From assembly GCA_018400755.1 (NCBI GenBank), contig JAGYLU010000011.1, positions 1 to 45,352 on the forward strand: a DNA stretch of 45,352 bases. Direction: 5' to 3'. A program made the translations under genes and the position numbers. The notes beneath the pieces are model-generated. The model had not been told where the DNA came from. It ran no database searches and saw nothing but the letters and a program-made list of their open reading frames with translations. Numbering within the stretch: position 1 is the first letter of the stretch; the number at the start of each line of letters is the position of its first letter. Of this stretch, positions 43,744 through 45,352 are shown piece by piece. This DNA comes from Acholeplasmataceae bacterium (GTDB taxonomy: Bacteria; Bacillota_I; Bacilli_A; Acholeplasmatales; Acholeplasmataceae).

Positions 43744-44757
43744 ATGACTGATACACTACAGGCGTTGACATCATCGATTTTAGGTGAGATCAATGACGCC
43801 AAGACGCTCGATGCCCTCGAACAGATCCGGGTTCGGGCCCTCGGCAAGAAAGGGACACTTGCCGGGGTGATGCAGACGCTTCGCACGTTGAGCCCAGAGG
43901 AACGGCCGGTCTTTGGACAGGCCGTGAACAATGCCAAAGAAGACCTTGAGAATGCGATCCGAGAGAAGAAGGATATGCTAGAAAAAGAAAAACTCATGAA
44001 AAATCTTGAAGATGGCCGGATTGACGTGACATTGCCTGGTGTCCGGTTTCCCAAAGGAACCGTTCATCCTTTGACCCAAGTGATCGAGGATCTTGAGGAT
44101 TTCTTTGTCGGCCTCGGATATGAGATCGAAGATGGCCCAGAACTCGAAAACGACCACTACAATTTTGAGATGATGAACCTCTCAAAGGATCATCCGGCAC
44201 GGGCGATGCAGGATTCATTTTATACCGATGAGACGATGTTGTTGAGAACCCATACCTCACCGGTTCAGGCCCGCGCGATGCTCAAACGCAAAGGCCAGCC
44301 GCTTCGGATCATCTGTCCCGGCAAAGTCTACCGGCGCGATGATGATGATCCGACCCATAGCCATCAGTTCATGCAGATTGAAGGACTTTTGATCGATCAA
44401 GGGGTCTCGATGGCCTCACTTCGAGATGTCTTGAAGCAGATGGCCAGACACCTCTTTGGGGAAGACCGCGACATCAGGCTCAGACCATCTTATTTTCCAT
44501 TTACCGAACCATCGGTCGAGGTCGATGTCTCCTATGTCAAAAAAGATGGGACAACCGGCTATATTGAGATCCTTGGGGCGGGGATGGTCCATCCGAATGT
44601 GCTCAAGATGGGTGGCTATGACCCGGATGTCTACCGCGGATTTGCCTTTGGTGTCGGTGTTGAACGGATTGCCATCCTGAAATATGGCATCGATGATATC
44701 AGACATTTCTATACCAATGATCTTAGGTTTCTAAACCAGTTCAAGGGGGTCGAGTGA
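43744..44757 (+). CDS. pheS: Phenylalanyl-tRNA synthetase alpha subunit
   Basis: The 337-residue class II synthetase subunit has an N-terminal coiled-coil (~1-85) and a catalytic core. Markers are [48 protein letters not shown] (motif 2 region), [19 protein letters not shown] and [18 protein letters not shown] (motif 3). It forms an alpha2-beta2 enzyme with PheT to charge tRNA-Phe. The ATG at 43744 lies after GGAGAG and beyond the T-box terminator; the longer frame from 43663 starts inside the T-box and is rejected. pheT follows after 4 bases. Confidence 0.96.
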   Translation: MTDTLQALTSSILGEINDAKTLDALEQIRVRALGKKGTLAGVMQTLRTLSPEERPVFGQAVNNAKEDLENAIREKKDMLEKEKLMKNLEDGRIDVTLPGVRFPKGTVHPLTQVIEDLEDFFVGLGYEIEDGPELENDHYNFEMMNLSKDHPARAMQDSFYTDETMLLRTHTSPVQARAMLKRKGQPLRIICPGKVYRRDDDDPTHSHQFMQIEGLLIDQGVSMASLRDVLKQMARHLFGEDRDIRLRPSYFPFTEPSVEVDVSYVKKDGTTGYIEILGAGMVHPNVLKMGGYDPDVYRGFAFGVGVERIAILKYGIDDIRHFYTNDLRFLNQFKGVE

Positions 44758-44761
44758 ACGT

Positions 44762-45352
44762 ATGAAAATTGTATCGAGCATGCTCTCAAAATGGATCAAC
44801 ATCCCTTCCGATATTGAGGCCATCACCAACCAGAAAATCATTGAGACCGAATCATTTGAGAAAATCAACACCGCAACCAATCTCGTGACCGGTCATGTTT
44901 TGACCTGTCTGAAACATCCAAACAGCGACCATTTGTCCGTGACGACAGTTGATATCGGTACCGAGATCCTAGACATTGTCTGCGGGGCACCAAACGTCAG
45001 AAAAGGTCAGGATGTCATCGTTGCCAAAGTCGGCGCAGTTCTGCCCGGCGATTTCATCATCAAAGAAGCAAAGATCAGAGGTGCTGTCTCTAAAGGCATG
45101 ATCTGCAGTCTTCAGGAATTAGGTTTTGATGAGAAGAATGTGCCGGAGCGTTATCGTGATGGCATTTACGCCTTTGATCAGAAAACAACACCCGGACTTG
45201 ATGCCCTCGAGGTCATCAGCCAGGAAGGCTTCGTCCTTGAACTGGGATTGACCCCTAACCGCTCCGATCTGCTTTCTGTCCTCGGATTCGCCTATGATCT
45301 TGCTGCGATGACCAATCAGAAGGTCACGCTTCCAACGTTCAACATTGAGACC
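44762..45352 (+). CDS. pheT: Phenylalanyl-tRNA synthetase beta subunit (3' end outside window)
   Basis: The first 197 codons are present and open to the window end. The protein begins KIVSSMLSKWINIP. It then has the tRNA-binding OB domain (VTGHVLTCLKHPNSDHLSV, ~41-59; IVCGAPNVRKGQDVIVA), KGMICSLQELG, and the start of the B-domain (LELGLTPNRSDLLSVLG). Full-length PheT has about 790-800 residues, so about a quarter is visible. It is co-transcribed with pheS under the T-box. Confidence 0.95.
   Translation, partial: MKIVSSMLSKWINIPSDIEAITNQKIIETESFEKINTATNLVTGHVLTCLKHPNSDHLSVTTVDIGTEILDIVCGAPNVRKGQDVIVAKVGAVLPGDFIIKEAKIRGAVSKGMICSLQELGFDEKNVPERYRDGIYAFDQKTTPGLDALEVISQEGFVLELGLTPNRSDLLSVLGFAYDLAAMTNQKVTLPTFNIET

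Noticed and set aside
1-45352. Mycoplasma-type genetic code (TGA as Trp)
   Set aside because: TGA ends genes in the expected places and Trp positions in conserved motifs use TGG.
1-45352. CRISPR arrays, insertion sequences, tRNA or rRNA genes
   Set aside because: No spaced direct repeats, transposase, terminal inverted repeats or tRNA cloverleaf sequences were seen.

Overview
The window looks like chromosomal DNA from a low-to-moderate GC Gram-positive lineage (Bacillota, or a Tenericutes/Mollicutes-related free-living relative). The reasons are PolC-type DNA polymerase III, strong AGGAGG-type ribosome binding sites, a T-box leader on pheST, lipoprotein signal peptides in place of outer-membrane features, a LacI-family maltose-type regulator and DUF1189/RDD membrane proteins. 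TGA is used only as a stop. This placement is an inference; no rRNA or tRNA gene is present to confirm it.

Region 1 (about 1-30.4 kb) is a large alpha-glucan utilisation and storage island. It opens with the end of a secreted 5'-nucleotidase-like protein carrying Ig-like repeats. Next comes an RDD / alpha-amylase lipoprotein / DUF1189 operon. A secreted CBM41-bearing pullulanase and a small lipoprotein lie on the minus strand. They are divergent from a secreted non-catalytic starch-binding-like protein that is followed by malE, malF and malG. Then come maltodextrin/glycogen phosphorylase, a cytoplasmic GH13 amylase, cytoplasmic pullulanase, branching enzyme and a conserved protein of unknown function. 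A convergent cyclomaltodextrinase-lacI pair is divergent from an alpha-glucosidase-MalQ-GH5 operon. Extracellular enzymes would cut starch, glycogen or pullulan; MalEFG would import the dextrins; the cytoplasmic enzymes would debranch, phosphorolyse, hydrolyse or re-store them. LacI/cre-like operators sit at three of the promoter regions (1.8, 8.1 and 26.1 kb), with a degenerate one at 14.65 kb. No ABC ATPase, GlgC or GlgA is in the window.

Region 2 (30.4-36 kb) holds acpP, leuS and an ECF-type sigma / putative anti-sigma / RsgI-like lipoprotein operon. In that operon the RsgI extracytoplasmic module (DINPS motif) appears as a separate lipoprotein.

Region 3 (36-45.3 kb) holds a ytqB-like methyltransferase broken by frameshifts, an intact radical SAM gene, a second DUF1189-like gene with a late frameshift, and polC. 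The first kilobase of polC is broken by at least ten frame changes while the remaining 3.4 kb is intact. It ends with a BI-1/YccA-like membrane protein and a T-box-controlled pheS-pheT (pheT runs off the end). The frameshift cluster is either consensus error or genuine decay; since PolC is essential, error is more likely.
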